A stretch of DNA of 51,875 nt from Casp-actino8 sp037147055 (GTDB lineage Bacteria; Actinomycetota; Acidimicrobiia; Acidimicrobiales; Ilumatobacteraceae): NCBI GenBank assembly GCA_037147055.1, contig JBAWVW010000006.1, forward strand, positions 1 to 51,875, in the 5' to 3' direction. The first letter of the stretch is position 1; each line of letters begins with the position of its first letter. Under the pieces are notes generated by a model that made no database searches, was not told the origin of the DNA, and worked only from the letters and a program-made list of their open reading frames with translations. Positions 1 to 8,003 of the stretch are shown here, piece after piece. The position numbers and the translations under genes are program-made.

Positions 1-477
1 ATTTTGATGACGTCATCAAGCGCCGCAATCGGCTCGCTTGGTATGCCGGCATATTCGATGGCCAAGGCGGGGCTCATCGGTTTGGGTCGTTCGCTAGCCC
101 TTGAGGGCGCTCCCGTGGGGATCAAGGTCAATATTTTGATGCCCATCGGTTACACCCGTTCGGCGGCTCTGAACCCCAACGAAGACACTCGGCAGTGGAT
201 GGAGGCAAACTTTGCCCCACAAATGTGCTCACCCGCAGCAACTTGGTTGGTCCACGAAGATGTTGCTTGCTCAGGAGAGATTTTCACCACTGGGGCGGGT
301 CGAGTTGCTCTTATTTCCACACTTGGAGTACCTGGATGGTCTGGCGGACCCGAAATTTCCATGGAATCACTCCGTGATCACTGGCCGAGCGTGATTGACA
401 TGGACGGTTCGACGCCGATGCTCTACAGCAGGGACGATTTAGCATTTTATTCAGGGGCAGCAACTTGGCGCGGTTAG
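1..477 (+). CDS. Short-chain dehydrogenase/reductase, C-terminal part (5' truncated)
   Basis: The frame is open to the left edge, so the N-terminal Rossmann half with the cofactor glycines is missing. What remains starts at the SDR catalytic Ser region (TSSSAA) and carries the YSMAK (YxxxK) motif and the following helix (GLIGLGRSLALEG). About 100 further residues resemble the tail of 17beta-HSD4/peroxisomal multifunctional-type SDRs. SDRs of this type (for example ChsB1) oxidise the 3-hydroxyacyl-CoA of steroid side chains with NAD+. The sterol operon that begins 85 bp downstream makes that role plausible, but the substrate is inferred. It may end an upstream operon, because an operator-like palindrome separates it from the next gene. 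Confidence 0.85.
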   Translation: MLMTSSSAAIGSLGMPAYSMAKAGLIGLGRSLALEGAPVGIKVNILMPIGYTRSAALNPNEDTRQWMEANFAPQMCSPAATWLVHEDVACSGEIFTTGAGRVALISTLGVPGWSGGPEISMESLRDHWPSVIDMDGSTPMLYSRDDLAFYSGAATWRG

Positions 478-491
478 GTGCTGAGCGCCTA

Positions 492-514
492 GTTTCTGAC
501 AGACTGTCAGAAAC
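492..514. promoter_or_regulatory. Perfect inverted repeat, probable TetR-type operator for the sterol operon
   Basis: Eleven-base arms (GTTTCTGACAG and CTGTCAGAAAC) flank a single central A. The site lies in the 85-bp gap between the SDR and the first acyl-CoA dehydrogenase, 48 bp before the latter's ATG. Size and symmetry fit a TetR-family dimer. A second copy with the same core spacing (TCTGAC-N5-GTCAGA) occurs at 9208-9224. It does not match the KstR consensus as I know it (TNNAAC-N2-GTTNNA). The regulator is not in this window. Confidence 0.7.
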
Positions 515-562
515 CTTTGGCGAACAAAATCGCCACATCACACCACGGGGACCCATCCTTTT

Positions 563-1774
563 ATGCACATCGGCGACACACCAGAGGAAGCGCTTTACCG
601 CCAAGAGGCCCGCTCTTGGCTAGAAGCCCATGCCGCTCCCCGCGATCCCAGTGGTGGAACCTCAGATCACTCCCATAACCTCGCCGATCACATCCAAGAG
701 TGCAGGAATTGGCAGCGTGTTTTGTATGACCACGGCTGGTCTGGCATCACCTGGCCGTCGCAATACGGAGGCAAGGGGGCGAGCGCCATTGAGGCTGCCA
801 TCTTTGCCGAGGAACAGGCTCATTTTGATGTCGCCACAGGAGCCTTCGCTATCTCCATTGGCATGGTCGGCCCCACTCTTATAGCCCATGGCACGCCCGA
901 GCAACAGCAAAAACATTTGGCACCGATTCTCAAGGGTGAGGAAGTGTGGTGTCAGTTATTCAGCGAGCCTGGAGCAGGAAGCGATCTCGCCTCACTGGGA
1001 ACACGTGCGGTGCGCGATGGTGATGATTGGATCATTAACGGACAAAAAGTGTGGAACAGTTTTGCCCAATTCGCTGAATACGCGATTTTGTTAGCGCGTA
1101 CAGATGTGGATCTCCCGAAGCATGCGGGCATCACTTACTTCATTCTCGATATGAAATCACCGGGAATTGAAGTTCGTCCGATTACTCAGATCACTGGGGT
1201 GCAACACTTCAACGAAACTTTCTTTACTGATGTACGTATTCCTCACGCCAACATTATTGGCGAAATCAATGCTGGTTGGAAGGGTGCTCAAACCACTCTG
1301 ATGAACGAACGCAATCACATCGGTTCAGGTGGAAATTGGTCTGTTGATCAGTTGATTGATCTAGCCCAGAGGCGAGGTCTGTCTAGTCACCCACACATTC
1401 GCCAAGGTCTCGCTCTTGCCCATTCCCGAGCCGAAACATTGAAGTACATGGGTCTCCGAATGCGTACCGCGATGAGCCAAAAACGTATGCCCGGACCTGA
1501 GGCCCTGACTTTGAAATTGGCCTACGCCAACCACTGGCGACTCACAGCAGACGTTGCATCAGAGATTCTCGGCGCGGACATCATGTTGTGGGGCGACGAT
1601 GCTGCCGAGGACAATCAGTGGGGTCAACACCTACTCAGTCAATTCGCCATCAGAATCGGTGGCGGCACGGATGAAATTCAACGCAATATCATCGCCGAGC
1701 GTGGTCTTGGTCTTCCTCGCGAACCACAAAACGACAAAGACGTGCCGTGGCGTTCATTGAGTAAAGTTGGATGA
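563..1774 (+). CDS. Acyl-CoA dehydrogenase, ChsE2/FadE29-like
   Basis: A 403-residue FAD-dependent acyl-CoA dehydrogenase. It shows the FAD-contact segment FSEPGAGSDLASL (about residue 132), the substrate-loop region and the C-terminal family signature GGGTDEIQRNIIAERGLGLPRE. In actinobacterial igr operons FadE29 pairs with FadE28 as an alpha2beta2 enzyme that desaturates a steroid three-carbon side-chain CoA thioester. A second, shorter dehydrogenase two genes downstream (2804) is the expected partner. This is the first gene of the operon behind the 492-514 palindrome, with only a weak Shine-Dalgarno sequence (GGGG). It overlaps the next reading frame slightly. Family assignment is firm; the steroid substrate is inferred from gene order. 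Confidence 0.85.
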   Translation: MHIGDTPEEALYRQEARSWLEAHAAPRDPSGGTSDHSHNLADHIQECRNWQRVLYDHGWSGITWPSQYGGKGASAIEAAIFAEEQAHFDVATGAFAISIGMVGPTLIAHGTPEQQQKHLAPILKGEEVWCQLFSEPGAGSDLASLGTRAVRDGDDWIINGQKVWNSFAQFAEYAILLARTDVDLPKHAGITYFILDMKSPGIEVRPITQITGVQHFNETFFTDVRIPHANIIGEINAGWKGAQTTLMNERNHIGSGGNWSVDQLIDLAQRRGLSSHPHIRQGLALAHSRAETLKYMGLRMRTAMSQKRMPGPEALTLKLAYANHWRLTADVASEILGADIMLWGDDAAEDNQWGQHLLSQFAIRIGGGTDEIQRNIIAERGLGLPREPQNDKDVPWRSLSKVG

Positions 1775-1781
1775 GGGAGAG
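1774..1781 (+). promoter_or_regulatory. Ribosome binding site that fixes the ChsH2-like start
   Basis: AGGGAGAG lies 4 bases before the ATG at 1786. The in-frame ATG at 1771 has no comparable site, so 1786 is preferred as the start. Confidence 0.6.
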
Positions 1782-1785
1782 TCTG

Positions 1786-2814
1786 ATGAGTACGACCGCC
1801 GCTGACATTATTGTTGATACCACTCCCCAGGAAAAAGAATCCTTCTACGCGCAGTTACAAACGTTTGTAGGACTCGAAATTGGTGAACCTGTCATCGCTC
1901 CCGACGAAGTCAACGCCGCGATGATTCGCCATCTTGTTGAGACTGTCGGCGACGAGAATCCGATTTACACCAATCCCGAACTTGCTCTTGCAAGCGTGCA
2001 CGGTGGCATCGTGGCCCCACCAACCATGTTGCAGGCGTGGGTGATGATGAGTTTCAAAGGACCCAAACTCACTGGGGAAAGCCCCTACGAGAAAATGAAT
2101 CAGCTGCTCTTTTCACGTGGATTTACTAGTGTTTTAGGTACTAATAGCGAACAAACTTACGAACGTTATGTGCGCCCCGGTGACCAACTCACTATGCGCA
2201 CGGTTATTGACTCAATCAGCAATGAAAAATCTACGGGCCTCGGCACGGGTCATTTCGTTGGCACCCGACAGAACTATTACGACGCCGACAAGCAGTTGGT
2301 TGGCTCCATGCTGTTCCGTATTTTCCGCTTCAAGCCTGCCGCCAAAGCCCCGATCAGTAAACCTCGGCCAGCGCGACCACGACCAGCCACAACTCACGAT
2401 AATCAGTGGTGGTTTGACGCTCTAAATGAAGGGGTTTTGTACGCCCAAGGTTGCGGTCAATGCTCACAGGTTCGCTTCCCCACCGGTCCGATGTGTCCGT
2501 CGTGCCACAGTCTGACATGGACCAAAGTTGAGATGGCGCTTTCAGGATCGATTCATAGTTTCGTCGTCGCTCACTACCCACAAGTTCCAAGTTTCGATTA
2601 CCCATTACCAATTTTGCTCGTTGATCTTGATCCTGTAGATGCACCTGGCGGCGACAAAATTCGCATGGTGATGAACTCCGCCGACACCGATCTTGAGTCT
2701 CTCGTTATCGGAGCGCGAGTACGGATTGACATTCGATCAACGGATCCCGATATGAAACTCCCCTTTGCCATTGTTGAGATTCCTCAAGTAACGGAGCAAG
2801 CGCATGAACTTTGA
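1786..2814 (+). CDS. MaoC-like / DUF35 fusion, ChsH2-like subunit
   Basis: A 342-residue two-domain protein. The N-terminal hotdog (MaoC) half has GDENPIY where catalytic MaoC proteins have the D-x-N-P-x-H dyad, so the His is Tyr and this half is probably non-catalytic. The C-terminal part begins with a zinc ribbon (GCGQCSQ then MCPSCHS, four Cys) followed by the OB-fold typical of DUF35. This matches ChsH2, whose hotdog half pairs with ChsH1 as a hydratase and whose DUF35 half supports the Ltp2 retro-aldolase. Both partners are encoded downstream (3931 and 4350). The start at 1786 is set by AGGGAGAG. The 3' end overlaps the next gene by 11 bases. Gene order strongly supports the assignment. 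Confidence 0.85.
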   Translation: MSTTAADIIVDTTPQEKESFYAQLQTFVGLEIGEPVIAPDEVNAAMIRHLVETVGDENPIYTNPELALASVHGGIVAPPTMLQAWVMMSFKGPKLTGESPYEKMNQLLFSRGFTSVLGTNSEQTYERYVRPGDQLTMRTVIDSISNEKSTGLGTGHFVGTRQNYYDADKQLVGSMLFRIFRFKPAAKAPISKPRPARPRPATTHDNQWWFDALNEGVLYAQGCGQCSQVRFPTGPMCPSCHSLTWTKVEMALSGSIHSFVVAHYPQVPSFDYPLPILLVDLDPVDAPGGDKIRMVMNSADTDLESLVIGARVRIDIRSTDPDMKLPFAIVEIPQVTEQAHEL

Positions 2815-3928
2815 TCTTTCCGAAGAACAACAAGTTATTAAAGATTTAGCACTACAAATTTTTGAAGGTCAGGCCACCGTCGAACGTGTCAAGGCTGCAG
2901 AAAAAGGTGACGGCTTCGACCATCAAATGTGGGAGCAGTTATCGGCCAGTGGTATCCCCGCGCTGTGCGTCCCTGAAGAACACGGTGGAAGTGGCATGGG
3001 CGCCGTCGAACTTTCATTGGCCCTCATGGGTCAGGGGCGATATGTTGCTCCCGTTCCATTGTGGAGCACAGGAGTAGTGGCATTAGCGATCACCGATTTT
3101 GGTTCGCCCGATCAACAAAAGAAATATCTCCCTGCTATTGCCTCAGGCGAACTCATCACCACGATCGCTCTGGCCGAATCTGGAGCCAATGATGTGATGC
3201 GTCCGACGGTCACAGGCACTATCGCTGGCAACCTCATTACTTTGCGCGGCTATAAACCCGCCGTACCATTCGCCCAGCACGCAGACATCGCTCTAGTGCC
3301 CATCACATTGACCGATAAAAGCGGTGAACAACTTGCGATCGTTATTGTTGATCTCCACCAACCAGGGGTCACAGTTACGTCCGTAAAAACCACAAATCAC
3401 GAGCCACAGGGAAACGTGGACTTTGATCTCGCCATCGACACTGAAAACCTCCTCGGTTACGGAACGGACGCTGACGGTCGCGAAGCTCTTCGTTCAGTTT
3501 TTGAACATTCGCTGACCGCTCTTGCTGCGCTACAAGTGGGCGTCTGCGAAGGTTCCCTAGCCTTTGTCTCCACCCACCTATCTTCACGTTTCCAGTTCGG
3601 TAAACCGTTGGCAGCGTTTCAGGCCACAACTCAACGGGCCGCGGATGCCTACATCACCACCGAGGCAATGCGTGTCACGGCACTCAACGCCGCATGGCGA
3701 TTGTCAGAAGGCTTTGATGCTCGACGTGACGTTGCCGTGGCTGCCTATTGGGCAAGTGAAGGTGCTCAACAAGTCGTGACCGCTGGGCAACACCTGCACG
3801 GTGGTATCGGTGCAGATGTTGATTATCCAGTACATCGTTATTTTCTCTGGGGCATCCAACTCGCCAGTGTTCTCGGATCGGCTAGCGCTCATCTCGCCCG
3901 CCTTGGCAACCTGATTGCGCGGACCTGA
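2804..3928 (+). CDS. Acyl-CoA dehydrogenase, ChsE1/FadE28-like
   Basis: A 374-residue acyl-CoA dehydrogenase starting MNFDLSEEQQ. It has the short, divergent central region typical of FadE28-type partner subunits and a C-terminus with QHLHGGIGADVDYPVHRYF. Compared with the first gene it lacks the GAGSD loop (AESGANDVM instead), which fits a heteromeric subunit and not a free-standing enzyme. It is expected to assemble with the 563-1774 product to dehydrogenate a steroid-propanoyl-type CoA ester. A GGAG site at 2793-2796 lies 7 bases before the ATG, which falls inside the upstream gene and suggests translational coupling. Confidence 0.82.
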   Translation: MNFDLSEEQQVIKDLALQIFEGQATVERVKAAEKGDGFDHQMWEQLSASGIPALCVPEEHGGSGMGAVELSLALMGQGRYVAPVPLWSTGVVALAITDFGSPDQQKKYLPAIASGELITTIALAESGANDVMRPTVTGTIAGNLITLRGYKPAVPFAQHADIALVPITLTDKSGEQLAIVIVDLHQPGVTVTSVKTTNHEPQGNVDFDLAIDTENLLGYGTDADGREALRSVFEHSLTALAALQVGVCEGSLAFVSTHLSSRFQFGKPLAAFQATTQRAADAYITTEAMRVTALNAAWRLSEGFDARRDVAVAAYWASEGAQQVVTAGQHLHGGIGADVDYPVHRYFLWGIQLASVLGSASAHLARLGNLIART

Positions 3929-3930
3929 CT

Positions 3931-4353
3931 GTGACGACCCTGCCCGCAACCAGAGAATTCACTAGCGTTCAGATCGCTGATGAATTGCCCGAACTACAGA
4001 TTCCGCTGACGCGTACCCTGATTGTGGCAACTGCCATTGCTACTCGCGACTATCAAGTAGTGCATCATGATCCGACAGTGGCTGCTGAGCGTGGGTCGCA
4101 AGACATCATCATGAATATTTTGACTTCCAATGCTTTTGTTGGGCGCTTTGTCACGGATTGGAGCGGACCCAATTGCTTTATCCGTTCAGTCAAAGTTCGA
4201 TTGGGAGCCCCCAATTACCCCGGCGACACGATGATCATCAGCGGCAGCGTGACGGAGAAGAATGAGCAGACCAAAACTGTCACGATCGCCGTCAAGGGTT
4301 CCAACTCAATGGGTGACCATATGAATGCGACCGTTGAGGTGGTGTTGCCGTGA
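3931..4353 (+). CDS. MaoC-type enoyl-CoA hydratase subunit, ChsH1-like
   Basis: A 140-residue single hotdog protein with a GTG start two bases after the preceding stop. The segment TRDYQVVHHD holds the Asp and His of the MaoC hydratase dyad (D-x4-H spacing), which the ChsH2-like partner lacks. This is the arrangement expected of the ChsH1-ChsH2 heteromeric hydratase, where one subunit supplies the catalytic residues. The likely reaction is hydration of the steroid enoyl-CoA made by the ChsE-like pair. It overlaps the aldolase gene by 4 bases (GTGA). Confidence 0.85.
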   Translation: MTTLPATREFTSVQIADELPELQIPLTRTLIVATAIATRDYQVVHHDPTVAAERGSQDIIMNILTSNAFVGRFVTDWSGPNCFIRSVKVRLGAPNYPGDTMIISGSVTEKNEQTKTVTIAVKGSNSMGDHMNATVEVVLP

Positions 4354-5543
4354 GTATCAAAAGAATCGGCAATCAATTAGGTGGTAAGGCATCAATCGTT
4401 GGCATCGGCGCCACTGAGTTTTCCAAAGAATCTGGGCGCAGTGAGATGAGTTTGGCCTCAGAGGCGGTTGCTGCGGCGATTACTGATGCAGGTCTGACGC
4501 CCAGTGACGTTGACGGAATGGTGACGTACTCGTCGGACAATAATCCCGAAGTTGAAATTGCGCGTCATGTTGGTATCGGAAGTTTGCGACACTTCAGTCG
4601 CGTGCACTACGGCGGAGGTGCGGCATGTGGAACTGTGGCACTGGCTGCAATGGCGGTAGCCACAGGCGTAGCCGATGTTGTTGTCTGCTATCGCGCCTTC
4701 AATGAACGAAGTGGTCGTCGCTTTGGCGCAGGCATCCAGGATATCCCCAATGCAGCGACCGCTGAGCGCGCCCAATTTTCTTGGACAACGCCTTTTGGTC
4801 AACTCACTCCGGCAAGTTGGGTAGCCATGGTTGCGCGACGTTACATGCATCTCTACGGTGCCACCTCGAAAGACTTTGGACGGGTCGCGGTCGCTGGTCG
4901 ACGCCATGCTGCGACTAACCCCGCAGCATGGTTCTACAAACAGCCGATCACTCTTGAAGAACATCAGGCCAGTCGCTGGATTGTCGATCCTTTACACCTT
5001 CTTGACTGCTGCCAAGAAAGTGATGGTGGGCAGGCTTTGGTCATCACCAGCGCAGAACGCGCTCGCGATCTACCAAATACTCCAGCCTTAATAGTGGCGA
5101 CTGCCCAAGGTGCCGGCGAAGAACAGTGGACGATGACATCATTCTTTCGCGATGACATTGCCCAATTACCAGAAATGAAAGTCGTGGCTGATGAATTGTG
5201 GACCTCGTCGGGTCTGACCCCTGCTGACATCCAGACCGCCATTCTCTACGACCATTTCACACCCTATGTTTTGATGCAGTTAGAAGAATTTGGATTCTGT
5301 GGTCGTGGTGAGGCTAAAGACTTCATCAAAGATGGCGCCCTTGAAATGGGTGGCAAGTTGCCCATCAATACTCACGGTGGCCAATTGGGTGAAGCATATA
5401 TTCACGGCATGAACGGCATCGCTGAAGCCGTCCGTCAGGTCCGTGGAACAAGTGTCAATCAAGTAGATAATGTTGAAAATGTTCTCGTCACTGCGGGAAC
5501 CGGAGTGCCCACAAGTGGGCTGATTTTAGGAGTCGATCGATGA
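4350..5543 (+). CDS. ltp2: Thiolase-fold steroid aldolase, Ltp2-like
   Basis: A 397-residue SCP-x/thiolase-superfamily protein with a GTG start inside the previous stop. The C-terminal block NTHGGQLGEAYIHGMNGI and the segment YDHFTPYVL match Ltp2-type proteins. There the family relies on Tyr residues for retro-aldol cleavage instead of thiolase Cys chemistry, and a Tyr is present in each segment. Ltp2 cleaves the hydrated 17-hydroxy steroid-CoA to a 17-ketosteroid and propionyl-CoA when bound to the ChsH2 DUF35 domain, which is encoded two genes upstream. The shared operon makes the call strong; the actual substrate could be another sterol or bile-acid-like compound. Confidence 0.85.
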   Translation: MSIKRIGNQLGGKASIVGIGATEFSKESGRSEMSLASEAVAAAITDAGLTPSDVDGMVTYSSDNNPEVEIARHVGIGSLRHFSRVHYGGGAACGTVALAAMAVATGVADVVVCYRAFNERSGRRFGAGIQDIPNAATAERAQFSWTTPFGQLTPASWVAMVARRYMHLYGATSKDFGRVAVAGRRHAATNPAAWFYKQPITLEEHQASRWIVDPLHLLDCCQESDGGQALVITSAERARDLPNTPALIVATAQGAGEEQWTMTSFFRDDIAQLPEMKVVADELWTSSGLTPADIQTAILYDHFTPYVLMQLEEFGFCGRGEAKDFIKDGALEMGGKLPINTHGGQLGEAYIHGMNGIAEAVRQVRGTSVNQVDNVENVLVTAGTGVPTSGLILGVDR

Positions 5544-6772
5544 GCCAGGAAACCAACTCAGCTTTAAGTTTTGAGACACTTGATGTGATTTCCAACGACG
5601 CCTACAGCAGCGGGCCACCCCATGAGTTGCTAGAACTCATGCGTCGCGAGGCGCCCATTGCTCGTCATCGTGGCATTGAAGAAGGCTATCCAGAATGGTT
5701 TTGGGCGATTACCCGCCATGTGGATGTTGTTGAAGTGAGTCGCAAGTTCCAGAATTACTCATCCGCCGCTAAAGGTTCATTGATGAATCAAGAACGCCCA
5801 GATCTTGAGGTTGCGCGTTTGATGATTGACCTCGATCCGCCTGAGCACACCAGATTAAAAAGTCTGGTCAACCGTGGCTTTACCCCTAAAGCGATGCGCA
5901 TGCTCGAAGAGCATTTCCGCGAAGTCGCAATACAACTCATTGATGAAGCGTTACAAGAGTCGTCGCTGGATTTCGTAGACCGAGTTTCTGCGGAGCTACC
6001 GTTGATCGCCATTGCCGAACTGGTTGGCATCCCTGTCGAGGACCGTCGCAAGGTTTTCCACTGGTCCAACACCATGATCGGAACCACCGACCCCGACTTT
6101 GCTGGTTCGCCCGAGGACGCCACGACGGCGGCGGCTGAGTTGTACATGTACTCCAACGAATTGGCTGCACAACGCAAGATCAATCCCAAAGATGACATCA
6201 TCACCACGCTCATCAGTGAGCATGACGGAGATGTTCTTTCTGAGCATGAGTTCGACTTATTTATGTTGCTCCTTGCTGTCGCAGGCAATGAAACAACGCG
6301 TAATGGAATCAGCCATGGTGTTTTAGCGATGATTGAAAACCCTGATCAGTGGACAAAGCTCAAAGGTGATACCTCGCACGTCACAACGGCTGTTGAGGAA
6401 ATTTTGCGTTGGGGAACCCCCGTCAACAACTTCCGCCGCACAGCAACCTGCGACGTGGATCTGCACGGTGTGCAGATCAAAGAAGGCGACTGCGTCACGA
6501 TGTTGTACCCATCAGCGAATCGCGATGCTGCCGTCTTTGCCGATCCCTTCAAGTTTGATATCACTCGCAATCCGAATCCGCATGTCACTTTCGGTGGCGG
6601 TGGGCCGCACTTCTGTCTAGGCGCAAATCTTGCACGACTAGAGATGCGCATCCTCTTTGAGGAAATGGCAAAGCGCATTGATGGCATCGAACTCACAGGT
6701 GAAGTGCGCAAACTGCGCTCAAGTTTCATTCATGGCATCAAAACCTTGCCCGTCAAACTCACACCCCAATAG
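5540..6772 (+). CDS. Cytochrome P450, CYP124/CYP125-like sterol hydroxylase
   Basis: A 410-residue soluble bacterial P450. The I-helix oxygen-binding segment AGNETTR is near residue 250, the ExxR motif is in EEILRWG, and the heme loop FGGGGPHFCLG puts the thiolate Cys at about residue 359. The C-terminus (SFIHGIKTLPV) closely recalls CYP124, with CYP125 as the other close family. These P450s oxidise the terminal methyl of cholesterol or branched lipids, which is the first step before side-chain beta-oxidation. The ATG overlaps the ltp2 stop by 4 bases. Ferredoxin and reductase partners are not in the window. Confidence 0.88.
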   Translation: MSQETNSALSFETLDVISNDAYSSGPPHELLELMRREAPIARHRGIEEGYPEWFWAITRHVDVVEVSRKFQNYSSAAKGSLMNQERPDLEVARLMIDLDPPEHTRLKSLVNRGFTPKAMRMLEEHFREVAIQLIDEALQESSLDFVDRVSAELPLIAIAELVGIPVEDRRKVFHWSNTMIGTTDPDFAGSPEDATTAAAELYMYSNELAAQRKINPKDDIITTLISEHDGDVLSEHEFDLFMLLLAVAGNETTRNGISHGVLAMIENPDQWTKLKGDTSHVTTAVEEILRWGTPVNNFRRTATCDVDLHGVQIKEGDCVTMLYPSANRDAAVFADPFKFDITRNPNPHVTFGGGGPHFCLGANLARLEMRILFEEMAKRIDGIELTGEVRKLRSSFIHGIKTLPVKLTPQ

Positions 6773-6776
6773 TCGT

Positions 6777-6782
6777 AGGAGA
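6777..6782 (+). promoter_or_regulatory. Ribosome binding site that fixes the thiolase start
   Basis: AGGAGA sits 6 bases before the ATG at 6789. It rules against the longer in-frame extension that runs back into the P450 gene. Confidence 0.7.
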
Positions 6783-6788
6783 AACCCC

Positions 6789-7976
6789 ATGTCACAACCC
6801 GTCATCATTGAAGCCGGTCGTTCAGCGGTCGGAAAGCGCAATGGCGCTTTTGCCGATATGCACGCTGTCAACTTGCTTGGTGCAGTTCAAAAAGGTGTCT
6901 TAGAACGCGCTGGCATAGATCCAATATCTCTCGGGCAGATCGTCGGTGGCTGTGTCACCCAAGCTGGCGAACAAGCCAGTAATGTTTCACGGACTGCGTG
7001 GCTCAATCAGGGTTTGCCATGGCAAGTTGCCGCCACCACCATTGATTGCCAATGCGGATCAAGTCAGCAAGCCAACCACATGATTCATAACATGATTCAT
7101 GCTGGCGTCATTGACGCTGGAATGGCTTGCGGTGTTGAGCACATGAGCAAAGTGTGGCTGGGCGCAAACGTGCCGCGCTTGGGCGAAGGTAGCGAGATGA
7201 CGTTCGTCAATGGCAGTTCTAAGCCTGCCGACTTTGCACTTGATATGCCCGACCAATTTGGTGCGGCCGAAAGAATTGCAGATCGGCGCGGGATCACTCG
7301 TGAAGAAGTCGATTACCTAGGACTGATCTCTCAGCAAAAAGCCATTCGTGCTACCGCCGAGGGTCGCTTTGAGCGCGAGATTATTCCGATTGAAGTTACC
7401 GATGCAGAGGGCAACAAAACTTTGATTACCCGTGATGGCGGCTTGCGTGAAACCACAGCAGAAAAGTTAGCCGCCCTGATGCCAGTGATGCCTGGGGGTC
7501 GCCATACAGCCGGCAATAGCAGTCAGATCTCTGATGGTGCAGCGGCTGTGCTGTGGATGGACAGCGATCGCGCCAAGGGCGAAGGTCTCAAGGCGCGGGC
7601 GCGTATCGTCTCACAGTGCCTCGTCGGTGCTGAACCCTACTTCCACCTGGATGGTCCCGTGCAAGCCACGGAGAAGGTGCTCAGAGATTCAGGGATGACG
7701 ATGAACGACATCGACATCGTGGAGATCAACGAAGCCTTCGCCAGCGTGGTTCTGAGTTGGGCTCAGGTTCACGGAATCAGCCGTGATGACTTAATGAACA
7801 AAGTCAATGTCAACGGCGGAGCAATCGCCCTTGGTCATCCAGTTGGTTCAACGGGGAGTCGTCTGATTACCACCGCGCTACACGAACTTGAGCGCAGCGA
7901 CAAGGAATTTGCCTTGATCACCATGTGCTGTGGTGGAGCAGTGTCCACTGCGACCATCATCGCGCGCGTGAGCTGA
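6789..7976 (+). CDS. Acetyl-CoA acetyltransferase / 3-ketoacyl-CoA thiolase, FadA5-like
   Basis: A 395-residue degradative thiolase. The acylated nucleophile is Cys89 in DCQCGSSQQ. The second-half motifs NEAFA, GHPVGSTG and CCGG supply the His and second Cys. The CGSSQQA context recalls FadA5, the steroid thiolase encoded beside cyp125 in Mycobacterium. It would release acetyl-CoA or propionyl-CoA during shortening of the sterol side chain. It is the last gene of the operon and ends at a bidirectional-looking hairpin. A role in general fatty acid beta-oxidation cannot be excluded. Confidence 0.88.
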   Translation: MSQPVIIEAGRSAVGKRNGAFADMHAVNLLGAVQKGVLERAGIDPISLGQIVGGCVTQAGEQASNVSRTAWLNQGLPWQVAATTIDCQCGSSQQANHMIHNMIHAGVIDAGMACGVEHMSKVWLGANVPRLGEGSEMTFVNGSSKPADFALDMPDQFGAAERIADRRGITREEVDYLGLISQQKAIRATAEGRFEREIIPIEVTDAEGNKTLITRDGGLRETTAEKLAALMPVMPGGRHTAGNSSQISDGAAAVLWMDSDRAKGEGLKARARIVSQCLVGAEPYFHLDGPVQATEKVLRDSGMTMNDIDIVEINEAFASVVLSWAQVHGISRDDLMNKVNVNGGAIALGHPVGSTGSRLITTALHELERSDKEFALITMCCGGAVSTATIIARVS

Positions 7977-7997
7977 TTTCGTTTTTCCGAAACGAAA
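7977..7997. terminator. Hairpin between convergent thiolase and acyl-CoA dehydrogenase genes
   Basis: Arms TTTCGTTT and AAACGAAA (8 bp, perfect) enclose a 5-base loop, starting directly after the thiolase stop and ending 7 bases before the convergent gene's stop. The stem is A/T rich, so termination may be modest. Position suggests use in both directions. Confidence 0.55.
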
Positions 7998-8003
7998 AAT
8001 GAC

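Noticed and set aside
478..562. KstR-type operator (TNNAAC-N2-GTTNNA) expected before a sterol operon
   Set aside because: No such match is present in this gap; only the TCTGAC/GTCAGA palindrome is seen.
4458..4964. Minus-strand open frame of 168 codons inside the ltp2-like gene
   Set aside because: Shadow of a strongly supported gene in a coupled operon.
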